A stretch of 64,000 nucleotides of DNA. Origin: Candidatus Fermentibacteraceae bacterium. Lineage in GTDB: Bacteria > Fermentibacterota > Fermentibacteria > Fermentibacterales > JCC-6. This document shows positions 54,604 through 62,922 of the stretch, piece after piece. How positions within the stretch are numbered: position 1 is the stretch's first letter; every line of letters starts with the position of its first letter. The notes under the pieces are model-generated. The model was not told where the DNA came from. It searched no databases and saw nothing but the letters and a program-made list of their open reading frames with translations. The stretch covers positions 1 to 64,000 of the forward strand of contig JADGDO010000010.1 of assembly GCA_016744855.1 (NCBI GenBank). Direction: 5' to 3'. The position numbers were made by a program, and so were the translations under genes.

Positions 54604-55812
54604 CTATCTGTATTCTTCAGGAAGAAGCGTGAAGTCGGTAATGATTTCAATACCGGCAATATCATCAACTTCTACTAGTGGTCCTGAGAATACATTCAAA
54701 CTGCGCATATGATCCATTATTGCATTCATGTTACCTGTCCAGCCGTCTGTAACAGAAACGTCATACAGACTAGTAGCCATGGAAACAAGCTCAACCTCGT
54801 ATGGTGTACCAATCCATTCTGACGCAGCCGCTGCTGCTTCCTCAGGATTCTCATTGATAAATTCTGTCGCGTATGCAAATAATTCAAGAGCGACTGCGAC
54901 TTCGTGAGGTTTTGCTTGCATGACGTGTTCTGTTGCTGCAATAGCACAGCAGGGATGATTTTCAAAGTCACCTGGAGGAAGCATAGAAAGCTCAGCTACG
55001 CATTTGCCGATACCGTTATGCTCAGCCATGGCACAGGCGGGATTGTTGGATACGTAAGCATCGATCATGCCTTCCTGAAGTGCAGGATTAAGATTAGGCT
55101 GTCCCTGGGCATTGTAAAGAATAACAGAAGCATCTGCAGCATCACCGCCGGACATAGTAAAAGTTACACCAGCTTCGGTAAGAGCACTCTGGAAAATTAT
55201 TAGGGCAACAGCCTTAGGACTCTTGAAGCCGACAGTAACAGGCTCTTCGGATGCATTCACCCATGCAATAAATGAATCCCAGTCAGAAACACTTTCGTTC
55301 CCGGCAGGAACTACCAGCATGTCTCCACGCTGATGAAGAGGGCTTATTATTTGAATAGGATTGCCCTGATCTATACTTGCAACGAATGGAACAACTCCAC
55401 CGAATCCTAGTTCAAAGAGGCCAGCCTGCATATTATTTGGCACATTTATAGCACCTTGTGACTGAATAAATTCGATTTCTGCGACCTGTTCGTTATCTTT
55501 AATAAGAGCGTAGAAATTCTCACCGAGAGGAATAAGATAAACAGGATAATCAGCATGCATCATTTCGTTTCTAAGAGCAGCAACGAAAACAGCAGAGTGA
55601 TGGTCCTGCTTTACAAATCCAATTTTCAAAGGAACAGCATCTGTATTCATAGCAACGTCCTCAATAGGAATGTTGCATGAGATAGCATCTTCAACAGCTG
55701 GTGTTTCTTCAGTTGGCAAATCAGCAGCAGGCTGAGGTGCTTCTTCACCACAACCAGCAATAAGGAAAGCAAAAGCAGTAAGTAGGATAATAAAGAACAT
55801 AGACTTTTTCAT
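54604..55812 (-). CDS. ABC transporter solute-binding lipoprotein (TauA/NMT1-like)
   Basis: The start is ATG 55812 behind GGGGG (MKKSMFFIILLTAFAFLIAGCGEE); a start at 55830 is the alternative. The 402-residue protein is a lipoprotein with lipobox LIAG-C. It has an acidic Pro/Glu linker and then a two-lobed periplasmic-binding-type-2 fold (LKIGFVKQDHHSAVFVAAL, WDSFIAWVNASEEPVTVGFKSP, DAYVSNNPACAMAEH). It resembles TauA/SsuA proteins. A HPCCAIAATEH motif with paired Cys is unusual. The substrate is unknown. A structured leader precedes it. Confidence 0.85.
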   Translation of the reverse strand: MKKSMFFIILLTAFAFLIAGCGEEAPQPAADLPTEETPAVEDAISCNIPIEDVAMNTDAVPLKIGFVKQDHHSAVFVAALRNEMMHADYPVYLIPLGENFYALIKDNEQVAEIEFIQSQGAINVPNNMQAGLFELGFGGVVPFVASIDQGNPIQIISPLHQRGDMLVVPAGNESVSDWDSFIAWVNASEEPVTVGFKSPKAVALIIFQSALTEAGVTFTMSGGDAADASVILYNAQGQPNLNPALQEGMIDAYVSNNPACAMAEHNGIGKCVAELSMLPPGDFENHPCCAIAATEHVMQAKPHEVAVALELFAYATEFINENPEEAAAAASEWIGTPYEVELVSMATSLYDVSVTDGWTGNMNAIMDHMRSLNVFSGPLVEVDDIAGIEIITDFTLLPEEYR

Positions 55813-55840
55813 TTCAACCCCCTGGTACATCTTGTAATGT

Positions 55841-55913
55841 TTCTAGACAGATCTAGAACTTCTGTCCGATTGTGTCAGGTCACAAACTGGCGGAAAGCTA
55901 GAACCTACCCGCC
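55841..55913 (-). promoter_or_regulatory. Structured leader of the ABC operon
   Basis: Three stems lie in the leader: TTCTAGA-CAGA-TCTAGAA at 55841-55858 (perfect 7+7), TGTG/CACA at 55871-55884, and GGCGG/CCGCC at 55889-55893 and 55909-55913. The outermost is 29 bases before the start. The arrangement suggests a regulatory RNA or operator; no known riboswitch motif was recognised. Confidence 0.4.
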
Positions 55914-56319
55914 GCGACAAAACTAAAGCGTTTCATGAACCTCGTCAACAGCGTTTGATTTTACTATAATATAGGCATCAATCTATGAAGTTCATAATTT
56001 CATGTTTACGCAACTTCATATCTTATGAGTTTACAAACTAAACTGCTGTTCGGAAAATTCTGCATTCTATCCTATCGCTCTTTCCTGCTAGCTCTTACAG
56101 AGTTTTCATTAACTTTTTTCTCAAACATCATTTTTTGCGCTTGAAAATCTGTTAACTCCTTCAATTTCATGCTTCTATCTACATACTGGTTATGCATTTA
56201 AACTATGTCATGTAATGCTACTTTTTGATTCTGATACTTCTCTGGCTTAAATCTTGTTTACTCACCCTTCTAATTGGGATTCTATACCTGCTACTTCAAG
56301 AGTGTGTTATATTCGGTTC
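55914..56319. other. AT-rich divergent intergenic region
   Basis: About 400 bases with no supported gene. It contains the inverted repeat ATGAAGTT (55985-55992) / AACTTCAT (56012-56019) and an AT-rich tract suited to promoters for the ABC operon (minus) and the HAD gene (plus). A TATTAT box on the minus strand near 55970 is a weak candidate. Confidence 0.4.
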
Positions 56320-57036
56320 ATGAATACAAAGAAAAACAAAATCAGGAATGCAAAGCTCTGGATTTTTGATGCAGATGATACTCTCTGGGAGAGTGGTCTT
56401 TATTTTAGACGAGCAGAAGAAGACTTCATCTCTTTGATGCAGAGTCTGGATTTCGACTCGGATGATCTCCGATCGGAAATTCACAGAAGGGATATCGAAA
56501 GATTGTCCCATACAGGATATGGTGCGAGACCATACATGCAGACCCTGAAACTTATTCTTGAAGAAAGAGTTGCAGTAGTTACTCCCTATATGCTTGACAG
56601 TCTTGCGTATATATCCAACTGCCTTCTTAATCATCCTCTTGTTCTTCTTCCCGGTGTACTTGCTTCTCTAGAGAAGTTTTTTAGTGCCAACCGTCGTATG
56701 ATTGTTTACACAATGGGTGAAGAAGATCACCAGATGGACAAGTTCAAACGTTCAGGAATATCAAGATACTTTGATCACTGCACGATCGTACCAATGAAAA
56801 CAAAAGAAACAATGATCGAATTGCTTGCTTCTGCCGGAATCGCTCCGGACGAGGCATGCATGATAGGAAACAGCCCGAGGTCCGACATAAATCCTGCCAT
56901 TGCATGCGGTGTTAACGCAATCTTTTTAGAGCGTCCTTTCGCCTGGCAGGCAGAACAAATTGAGTTTGCCGAACCCGGACTTGTTACAACCGTTACTGAT
57001 TTACTCGAAATAGTCTCTCTTACGGGACTGTGGTAG
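56320..57036 (+). CDS. HAD-superfamily hydrolase
   Basis: The start is ATG 56320 (MNTKKNKIRNAKLWIF); the frame to 56254 is an unlikely extension. The 238-residue protein has motif I FDADDTLWESG (nucleophile D17, acid D19), motif II in MIVYTMGE, K at FKRSG, and motif IV GNSPRSDINPAIACGVNAIFL. It is a phosphatase of the haloacid dehalogenase family with a helical cap. The substrate is unknown. It lies 52 bases upstream of the EIIA-like gene. Confidence 0.88.
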   Translation: MNTKKNKIRNAKLWIFDADDTLWESGLYFRRAEEDFISLMQSLDFDSDDLRSEIHRRDIERLSHTGYGARPYMQTLKLILEERVAVVTPYMLDSLAYISNCLLNHPLVLLPGVLASLEKFFSANRRMIVYTMGEEDHQMDKFKRSGISRYFDHCTIVPMKTKETMIELLASAGIAPDEACMIGNSPRSDINPAIACGVNAIFLERPFAWQAEQIEFAEPGLVTTVTDLLEIVSLTGLW

Positions 57037-57088
57037 AGCAGTAGCAGCACCTTCTAAAAGGGTGCGTTGACAATTCTGGAGGAAATTT

Positions 57089-57913
57089 ATGGGTCTGATT
57101 GATGTTCTTAGAAAAGACGATATCAAAGTAAATGTTGATGTCAAAAACAAAAAACAGCTAATTCATGAAATTGCACAAATTGCCTATTCGAATCCGGGAC
57201 TTTCCAACAGTGTCTCACTGCAGGATATAGAAAAAGCCCTCGAGCAAAGGGAAGAGCTTGCTTCTACAGGTCTGGGGAGTGGAGTAGCTGTACCCCATTG
57301 CCGTCTTAAAGGTATAAAAGACTTTGTTGTTGGTGTAGTCACCACTAAAAAGAGTATTGATTTTGATGCAATTGACAATGCAAAGGTCAATGTTTTTCCA
57401 TTTGTCATAGGTCCCGATGAAAGCCCCAAAGAACACCTTAAGATTTTGTCCGGAATGGCTCGTCTTCTAAGAAATCCGGACACAAGAGCACAAGTTAGGG
57501 AATCTAAGTCTTCAGATGAGCTTTTCACATTCCTGAAAAGCCTTCTGAAAGATGTCTCCCCTGCAACTCCACAACAGCAGTTATGCACTCTAAAGATGCT
57601 GCATGTTTTCATTAGTAGTGAAGAACTTTTCAATGATGTGCTTCAGGTTTTTGCTTCCGGTGACCAAACAGGAGCAATGGTGCTGGAAGCCCACGAATCT
57701 ACCGAGTATATGTCTAGTATGCCTGTATTTGCAGGTTTTTGGAACAATGATCTCAACACATTCAATCGGATAATTTTAGCAGTTGTACAAGATTCTCTTC
57801 TAAATCAAACCCTGCGTAGCATTGAGTATGTCTGTGGTGATCTCAGGAAACAAACTGATGTCATGGTCACAGTCACAGATTTGCACCACGCTCTTGGCTC
57901 ACTCGATTTTTAG
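57089..57913 (+). CDS. PTS EIIA-like domain protein with C-terminal PII-like domain
   Basis: The protein has 274 residues behind GGAGG. Residues 1-150 form a type-2 EIIA domain: STGLGSGVAVPHCRLKG with the phospho-acceptor H70. The C-terminal 120 residues (KMLHVFISSEELFNDVLQVF, then MPVFAGFWN) look like a ferredoxin/PII-like fold. No PTS permease is near. It is followed by two antiporter genes (9 bases), so it probably regulates ion transport by phosphorylation or ligand. Confidence 0.85.
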   Translation: MGLIDVLRKDDIKVNVDVKNKKQLIHEIAQIAYSNPGLSNSVSLQDIEKALEQREELASTGLGSGVAVPHCRLKGIKDFVVGVVTTKKSIDFDAIDNAKVNVFPFVIGPDESPKEHLKILSGMARLLRNPDTRAQVRESKSSDELFTFLKSLLKDVSPATPQQQLCTLKMLHVFISSEELFNDVLQVFASGDQTGAMVLEAHESTEYMSSMPVFAGFWNNDLNTFNRIILAVVQDSLLNQTLRSIEYVCGDLRKQTDVMVTVTDLHHALGSLDF

Positions 57914-57922
57914 GGGTTTATC

Positions 57923-59137
57923 ATGTCAACACTACCACTAATTGCCCTATTGGGTATTGCTACGGTTTTATCCCTTTATATGGGCAGACTTGCAAAGAAA
58001 ATAAGTCTCCCCTCTCTTGTGGGGTACATGATTCTTGGTGCTCTCATGGGAGGATCAGTTTTCGGTGTTCTTTCAGACGAGAATGTTCATGACCTTGGTT
58101 TTCTTACCGATGTTGCACTCGGATTTGTCGCATTCACAATAGGCAGTGAACTGAACCTTCGGGAACTGAAAAAACTCGGACGAGGTATTATCTATATCAT
58201 TCTTGCAGAATCTTTTGCAGCCTTCCTCTTAGTAACTACTGCAGTGTGGCTCTTAACAAAAAACCTACCAATGGCACTCATTTTCGGCTCACTAGCACCT
58301 GCAAGTGCCCCGGCCGGTACAGTAGCTGTTATCCAGGAATACAAAGCGAAGGGTTCATTAACCAAAGCACTCTATGCTGTAGTTGGCTTTGATGACGGAC
58401 TTGCTATCGTGATCTTTGGTTTCGCAAGCGCTGCAGCACGCAATATGCTTGATCCTAATAGTTCAATGTCCTTGATACAGGGGATTTTACAACCAACAGG
58501 TGAAATCTTTTTCAGCTTACTTATAGGAGGTGCGCTAGGCTACCTCTTCACAGTGCTGATAAGAATACTGAAGCCTCTGACAGATGTTCCATCATTGATT
58601 TTCGGTTTTATCGCGATATCGATAGGGCTATCTCAATGGCTTCACCTTTCGCTGATTCTTACCAACATGATGCTGGGGTTTGTTTTAACTAATGCAGTGC
58701 CCTCTTCTCTAAACAAAGCCTTAATAGGACAGCTTAAAACCTGGATGCCATTTCTTTTCATCCCGTTCTTCTTCCTGGCTGGAGCCCACCTTCAAGTGGG
58801 AGCTTTGCCCTCCCTAGGACTGCTGGGTATTGTTTACATTTTCTCACGAACCTCAGGTTTGATGGGTGGGGCATGGCTGGGTGCCAAAGTGGGAAAATCT
58901 GAAACAAAAATCAAGAAGTACCTCGGTTTTGGTATTCTCTCTCAAGCTGGAGTTGCAATTGGCCTCTCTATGCTTGTCTTAAAAGATTTCACCGAACTGG
59001 GCACACCGGAAGCTTCCTTAATCGCCACAACAGTTATTACAACCATCACAGCAACTTGCATTGTTTTTGAAATTGTAGGACCCATTGGGGCCAAATTTGC
59101 ATTGACAAAAGCTGGAGAGATAGGAAAAACCAAATGA
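57923..59137 (+). CDS. CPA2-family cation:proton antiporter (first copy)
   Basis: The protein has 404 residues and about 12 helices. LGFVAFTIGSELNLREL and FGSLAPASAPAGTVAVIQEYKAKGS, then the Asp pair VVGFDDGLAIVIFGF (DD), HLSLILTNMMLGFVLTNAVP, then GILSQAGVAIGLSMLVL. This is the KefB/NhaA-like sodium or potassium/proton antiporter pattern. The stop overlaps the next gene's start by 4 bases. Confidence 0.9.
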   Translation: MSTLPLIALLGIATVLSLYMGRLAKKISLPSLVGYMILGALMGGSVFGVLSDENVHDLGFLTDVALGFVAFTIGSELNLRELKKLGRGIIYIILAESFAAFLLVTTAVWLLTKNLPMALIFGSLAPASAPAGTVAVIQEYKAKGSLTKALYAVVGFDDGLAIVIFGFASAAARNMLDPNSSMSLIQGILQPTGEIFFSLLIGGALGYLFTVLIRILKPLTDVPSLIFGFIAISIGLSQWLHLSLILTNMMLGFVLTNAVPSSLNKALIGQLKTWMPFLFIPFFFLAGAHLQVGALPSLGLLGIVYIFSRTSGLMGGAWLGAKVGKSETKIKKYLGFGILSQAGVAIGLSMLVLKDFTELGTPEASLIATTVITTITATCIVFEIVGPIGAKFALTKAGEIGKTK

Positions 59138-60360
59138 ACTTTGAGTTTACACTTCTTGCAATGGTCGGTGTTGCAGTAACTCTTGGTCTTTTTGCCGGAC
59201 GACTGGTAAAAAAATTGGGGCTTCCTTCTATCATCGGATACATGCTCCTGGGAACAGTGATGGGTGTCTCCATGTTGAAAATGTTTCATCACACTCATCT
59301 GCAAGAGCTTGCGTTCATAACAGACATTGCCCTTGGATTTGTAGCCTTCAGCATTGGAAATGAGCTAAAACTTACAACCTTGAAGTCTCTTGGCAAATCG
59401 ATTGGAATGATAATCGTGCTGGAGTCTTTTTCCGCCTTGATTCTTGTCACCACTCTGGTGTATTTAGTTACCGGTGACTTGGTTACAGCACTGATTTTCG
59501 GCTCTCTTGCACCAGCAACTGCACCAGCAGGTACAGTCGCAGTTATTCGTGAATACCGAGCAAAAGGCAAACTTTCTTCATCCCTGTATGCTGTAGCCGG
59601 TTTTGATGATGGTGTTGCAATCCTTCTCTTCGGTTTCACCGCTGCTGTTGCAAAACAGATTCTTCTTTCAAATGCAGGCATAAGCCAGGGCAGTCTTGCC
59701 GCCGGTTTAATCAAACCGGCTGTTGAAATAGTGTTAAGCCTTGTCCTCGGAGGCGCTCTTGGTTTCCTCTACTCCTATCTTGTACGCAAGCTGGAGTCTA
59801 GAAACAATATACCTGCATTAACATTCGGGTTTATACTGATGGGAGCAGGTCTGGCTTCAATGTTTCACCTCTCACTCATTCTGGTGAATATGGGTATAGG
59901 CTTTGTGCTGGCAAATACTGCCAAGAAAAGCACTATTATGAATGTCAACGAACAACTGAGATCACTAATGCCGTTGCTTTTTATCTTGTTTTTCTTCCTC
60001 GCCGGGGCACACCTTAACCTTGCAACTCTACCCTCTCTGGGCTTGATAGGTATCGCCTATATCATTGGTAGAACTACAGGTAAGATTGGTGGAGCATGGC
60101 TTGGAGCATACATAGGTGGGGCAAATAAAACAATAAGAAACAACCTTGGCCTGGGTCTTCTTTCGCAAGCAGGGGTTGCAATAGGTCTTTCTTTACTTGT
60201 TTCTCAGGAGTTCGCCAGCATCGACAGTCCTCAGGCTCAACTAATAGCTGCATCTGTCGTTACAACAATAACCGCAACATGTATAATTTTTGAAATAATC
60301 GGTCCGATAACAGCAAGAATAGCATTGAAGAATGCTGGTGAAATTCCTGATGCTGACTAG
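59134..60360 (+). CDS. CPA2-family cation:proton antiporter (second copy)
   Basis: The protein has 408 residues and is a close paralog of the previous gene (LGFVAFSIGNELKLTTL, FGSLAPATAPAGTVAVIREYRAKGK, AGFDDGVAILLFGF, HLSLILVNMGIGFVLANTA, LLSQAGVAIGLSLLV). Both keep the DD pair. Adjacent, overlapping paralogs suggest a heterodimer. A strong terminator follows. Confidence 0.9.
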   Translation: MNFEFTLLAMVGVAVTLGLFAGRLVKKLGLPSIIGYMLLGTVMGVSMLKMFHHTHLQELAFITDIALGFVAFSIGNELKLTTLKSLGKSIGMIIVLESFSALILVTTLVYLVTGDLVTALIFGSLAPATAPAGTVAVIREYRAKGKLSSSLYAVAGFDDGVAILLFGFTAAVAKQILLSNAGISQGSLAAGLIKPAVEIVLSLVLGGALGFLYSYLVRKLESRNNIPALTFGFILMGAGLASMFHLSLILVNMGIGFVLANTAKKSTIMNVNEQLRSLMPLLFILFFFLAGAHLNLATLPSLGLIGIAYIIGRTTGKIGGAWLGAYIGGANKTIRNNLGLGLLSQAGVAIGLSLLVSQEFASIDSPQAQLIAASVVTTITATCIIFEIIGPITARIALKNAGEIPDAD

Positions 60361-60376
60361 AGGTCTGACGTGGGAT

Positions 60377-60407
60377 AAAGGGGAGGCAGCAACCTCCCCT
60401 TTTTTTA
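60377..60407. terminator. Bidirectional terminator
   Basis: AAAGGGGAGG (60377-60386), loop CAGCAA, CCTCCCCTTT (60393-60402), then more T on the plus strand and AAA/TTT on the minus. It stands between the second antiporter (+) and the C25 peptidase (-). Confidence 0.9.
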
Positions 60408-60412
60408 TAGAA

Positions 60413-62920
60413 TTACTTAACTAGAACCAGCTTCATATCGCTAGTTGAGGTACCGCTAGTAAGTCGAACCATATAAATTCCTGATGGCTGATCGATGCAA
60501 TTCCATCTGTAATCTCCGGACAATACTCTGTTTGTGTGTATTGTTCGCCCGGTCATATCATATATGGATAGAAGTGCTTCACCAGGAGATGTAACAGAAA
60601 ACACAGCTATCGACCGAGCAGGATTTGCCCCCCCGTTTGTAACTGAGAAAGCCAAGTTTTCATTGCTTTCATTGATACCGGAAGGATCAGGGGTTGATGC
60701 ACGCAGATCCCACTGAAGATCATCACCTCGCGCGCCGTAAACAAGCCAGCGCTCACCGGTGGAAACGTATCCTATTTTACCATCGTCAACTGCATCGGAA
60801 GAAGCAGCAGAATAAACCCCGGACCAGGATGTTCCATTCCACTCGTTACAGCGGATGGAATTCATTCCCGCTGTCCAGGAAACAATCACAATCCCGGACT
60901 CATCCAGAACAACAGATGGGCGGACCCCGTAATCAGCCTCTGAAACTATCTCAGGATTGCTCCATTCGCTACCATTGTATCCTGAGTACATAATTTTTCC
61001 ACTCTGGCACTGCCAAACCACAGCAAATCCCTCCGAAGTTCCTGCTATACAAGGATATCTGCTCTCATCCATAATCGATGAAATTACAGTTTCAGAGCTA
61101 AAAGGACCGCTGTCTGGAGCGTCTCTGAAACCAATAGCCCATCCAGCATCTGTTTTGCGGTGATACACCAGTCCATATCCTGAACCATTCCAGGCAACAT
61201 CAGGATAACGCTCCGGAGAGTCAGAATCAGCAATCGGTTCTTCTGTTGTCCAGGTGGAGCCGGTCCAGAATCTGCCCACAATGTCTGGATCTCCGGAATC
61301 CCATTTTTGCCATACAAGCCAGGTATGTCCATCGCCACCGGAGAGTGAAGGTTCAACATCAAAGGGATCACCGGTTGTCATAACAGTGGCAGATTGCCAG
61401 GAAGAACCATTCCAGAGCGATGTGTATATATCATAGCCCTCATGATTATCTCTCATTGACTGCCATGCAGTCCAAACATTTCCCTGACCGTCACCGCCAA
61501 CTGTCGGATGCCAGTCCCAGTATTCGTGCTGACACACAATCACCGGCTCTGCCCATGAATCTCCATCAGTGCATGTTGCGAGGATGTTTGCTCTAACAGG
61601 ATCAGATGAACCGGATACAGCGAAAAGCATACCTGAGGAAGGGTCAGAGTACATATCGACTCTTCCCTGAGTATGAAGGCCATCTGTAAGTGGGTAATCA
61701 AGCCAACCTTCAACAAGAGGAGTCCCCGAATTACCGGAAACAGAAGTGAAACCTGCGTCGCCTGTTCGGGGTTTCAGTGTTGGATCTCCAAAGAGAACTG
61801 CACCGTCTTCATTCCCCATGTTGCTACCCAGCCACACCCTGTAAGCGTCACCGAGGTTAGACCCTGATGCAAGCTGAGAATAGTATTCAGTAAAGTAATT
61901 TGTGTAGTCAACTTTTGCCTGAGCGAGAACTGCAAGACCATATGAATCGGTCCATATGTAGCTGTTTGCGAGGTTGTCTATCTCGGTCCATCTGCCGTTA
62001 CTGCAGCAGTTACAGACGTAAAATAGAGCATGTGGGTCAAGAGGTGGAACCTCGAAATTGTTAAGTGTTCCTGCTCCGGATGAGGGGGCTCCTGTATGAA
62101 AACTACTTCCCCACGGGCTGGAGTGAGAGATCAAATGCACCCATTCATATCCATAAAGCAACTCTTCCTTGAAATCATCAGCATTGGTTCCAACGGGATC
62201 ATCTTTCCGGGTAACATCATCATACAGATTATCGAGAGCACCAGTTAATCCGCTGAAAGCTTCTTCGTAAGCAAGTGCTCGGTCAGGCAGAGAAAGTGCT
62301 CCGATTCTGTACGCATGATTCTTCGCAAAATAGTTATTGAGAAGTTCAACTGAAGAGCCGAAGGAAAGGTAGGTAGGCGTAAGCCTTCCCAACCAGATTT
62401 CTGGTTCTCCACTGCTGTACGAATTGAAAAGACCGTCACTGTCCGGGTCACTCCAAGTTCCGTTCATATCCATTAGATACATGTCTATAGGATACTCTCC
62501 ATATCCGTTTTCTATCCAACCAGTAGGAATGTCTCCAATGGCAATGGCTCCTGCGAGACCAGTGGATGAGTATTCAGCTTGAAGGTCTGCCCTGATATCA
62601 GAAGCGGTTCCTCCCTCAATCTGCCAAACAATAACGGTGTATCCCTCTGCTTCAAGATCACTCTGAAAAGTGGTAAGGGAAGAAGAGATTCCAGTGTAAA
62701 CCGCATTATCCACAAGTAGAACAACCCTATCTCCATCAGTACTCGGTGCAATTGGTGCATAAGCAACATTCATCGAATATGATCCTCTGTCTCTCTCGAC
62801 TGAAATTCTGGAGGAGGATGGTTGCCTATCCCGGCTGTCCATGTATTGAATTGGAATACCTTCAGGTACTGCAAGTGCAGCAGAGGCAGCAAATATCGCA
62901 AACAGAAACCCGATTCTCAT
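60413..62920 (-). CDS. Secreted C25 (gingipain-like) cysteine peptidase with C-terminal sorting-like domain
   Basis: The protein has 835 residues with a signal peptide (MRIGFLFAIFAASAALA). The peptidase C25 domain (about 60-385) has GAIAIGDIPTGWI, EIWLGRLT, the catalytic His H266 in VHLISHSSPWG, and the Cys region YVCNCCSNGRW (C305 or C306). A sialidase-like propeller follows (395-745: WHPTVGGDGQGNVWTAWQS, HTWLVWQKWDSGDPDI, YPDVAWNGSGYGLVY). The final 75 residues are the FlgD/type-A sorting-like domain (LLSIYDMTGRTIHTNR, then PSGIYMVRL). Probably an exported protease used in protein feeding. Starts 2 bases after the ammonia-lyase stop. Confidence 0.88.
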   Translation of the reverse strand: MRIGFLFAIFAASAALAVPEGIPIQYMDSRDRQPSSSRISVERDRGSYSMNVAYAPIAPSTDGDRVVLLVDNAVYTGISSSLTTFQSDLEAEGYTVIVWQIEGGTASDIRADLQAEYSSTGLAGAIAIGDIPTGWIENGYGEYPIDMYLMDMNGTWSDPDSDGLFNSYSSGEPEIWLGRLTPTYLSFGSSVELLNNYFAKNHAYRIGALSLPDRALAYEEAFSGLTGALDNLYDDVTRKDDPVGTNADDFKEELLYGYEWVHLISHSSPWGSSFHTGAPSSGAGTLNNFEVPPLDPHALFYVCNCCSNGRWTEIDNLANSYIWTDSYGLAVLAQAKVDYTNYFTEYYSQLASGSNLGDAYRVWLGSNMGNEDGAVLFGDPTLKPRTGDAGFTSVSGNSGTPLVEGWLDYPLTDGLHTQGRVDMYSDPSSGMLFAVSGSSDPVRANILATCTDGDSWAEPVIVCQHEYWDWHPTVGGDGQGNVWTAWQSMRDNHEGYDIYTSLWNGSSWQSATVMTTGDPFDVEPSLSGGDGHTWLVWQKWDSGDPDIVGRFWTGSTWTTEEPIADSDSPERYPDVAWNGSGYGLVYHRKTDAGWAIGFRDAPDSGPFSSETVISSIMDESRYPCIAGTSEGFAVVWQCQSGKIMYSGYNGSEWSNPEIVSEADYGVRPSVVLDESGIVIVSWTAGMNSIRCNEWNGTSWSGVYSAASSDAVDDGKIGYVSTGERWLVYGARGDDLQWDLRASTPDPSGINESNENLAFSVTNGGANPARSIAVFSVTSPGEALLSIYDMTGRTIHTNRVLSGDYRWNCIDQPSGIYMVRLTSGTSTSDMKLVLVK

Positions 62921-62922
62921 TG

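Noticed and set aside
55841-55960. Guanidine (ykkC) riboswitch before a TauT-type importer
   Set aside because: The conserved CUAGGGUUCCG and GGUCCGAGAG blocks are not present.
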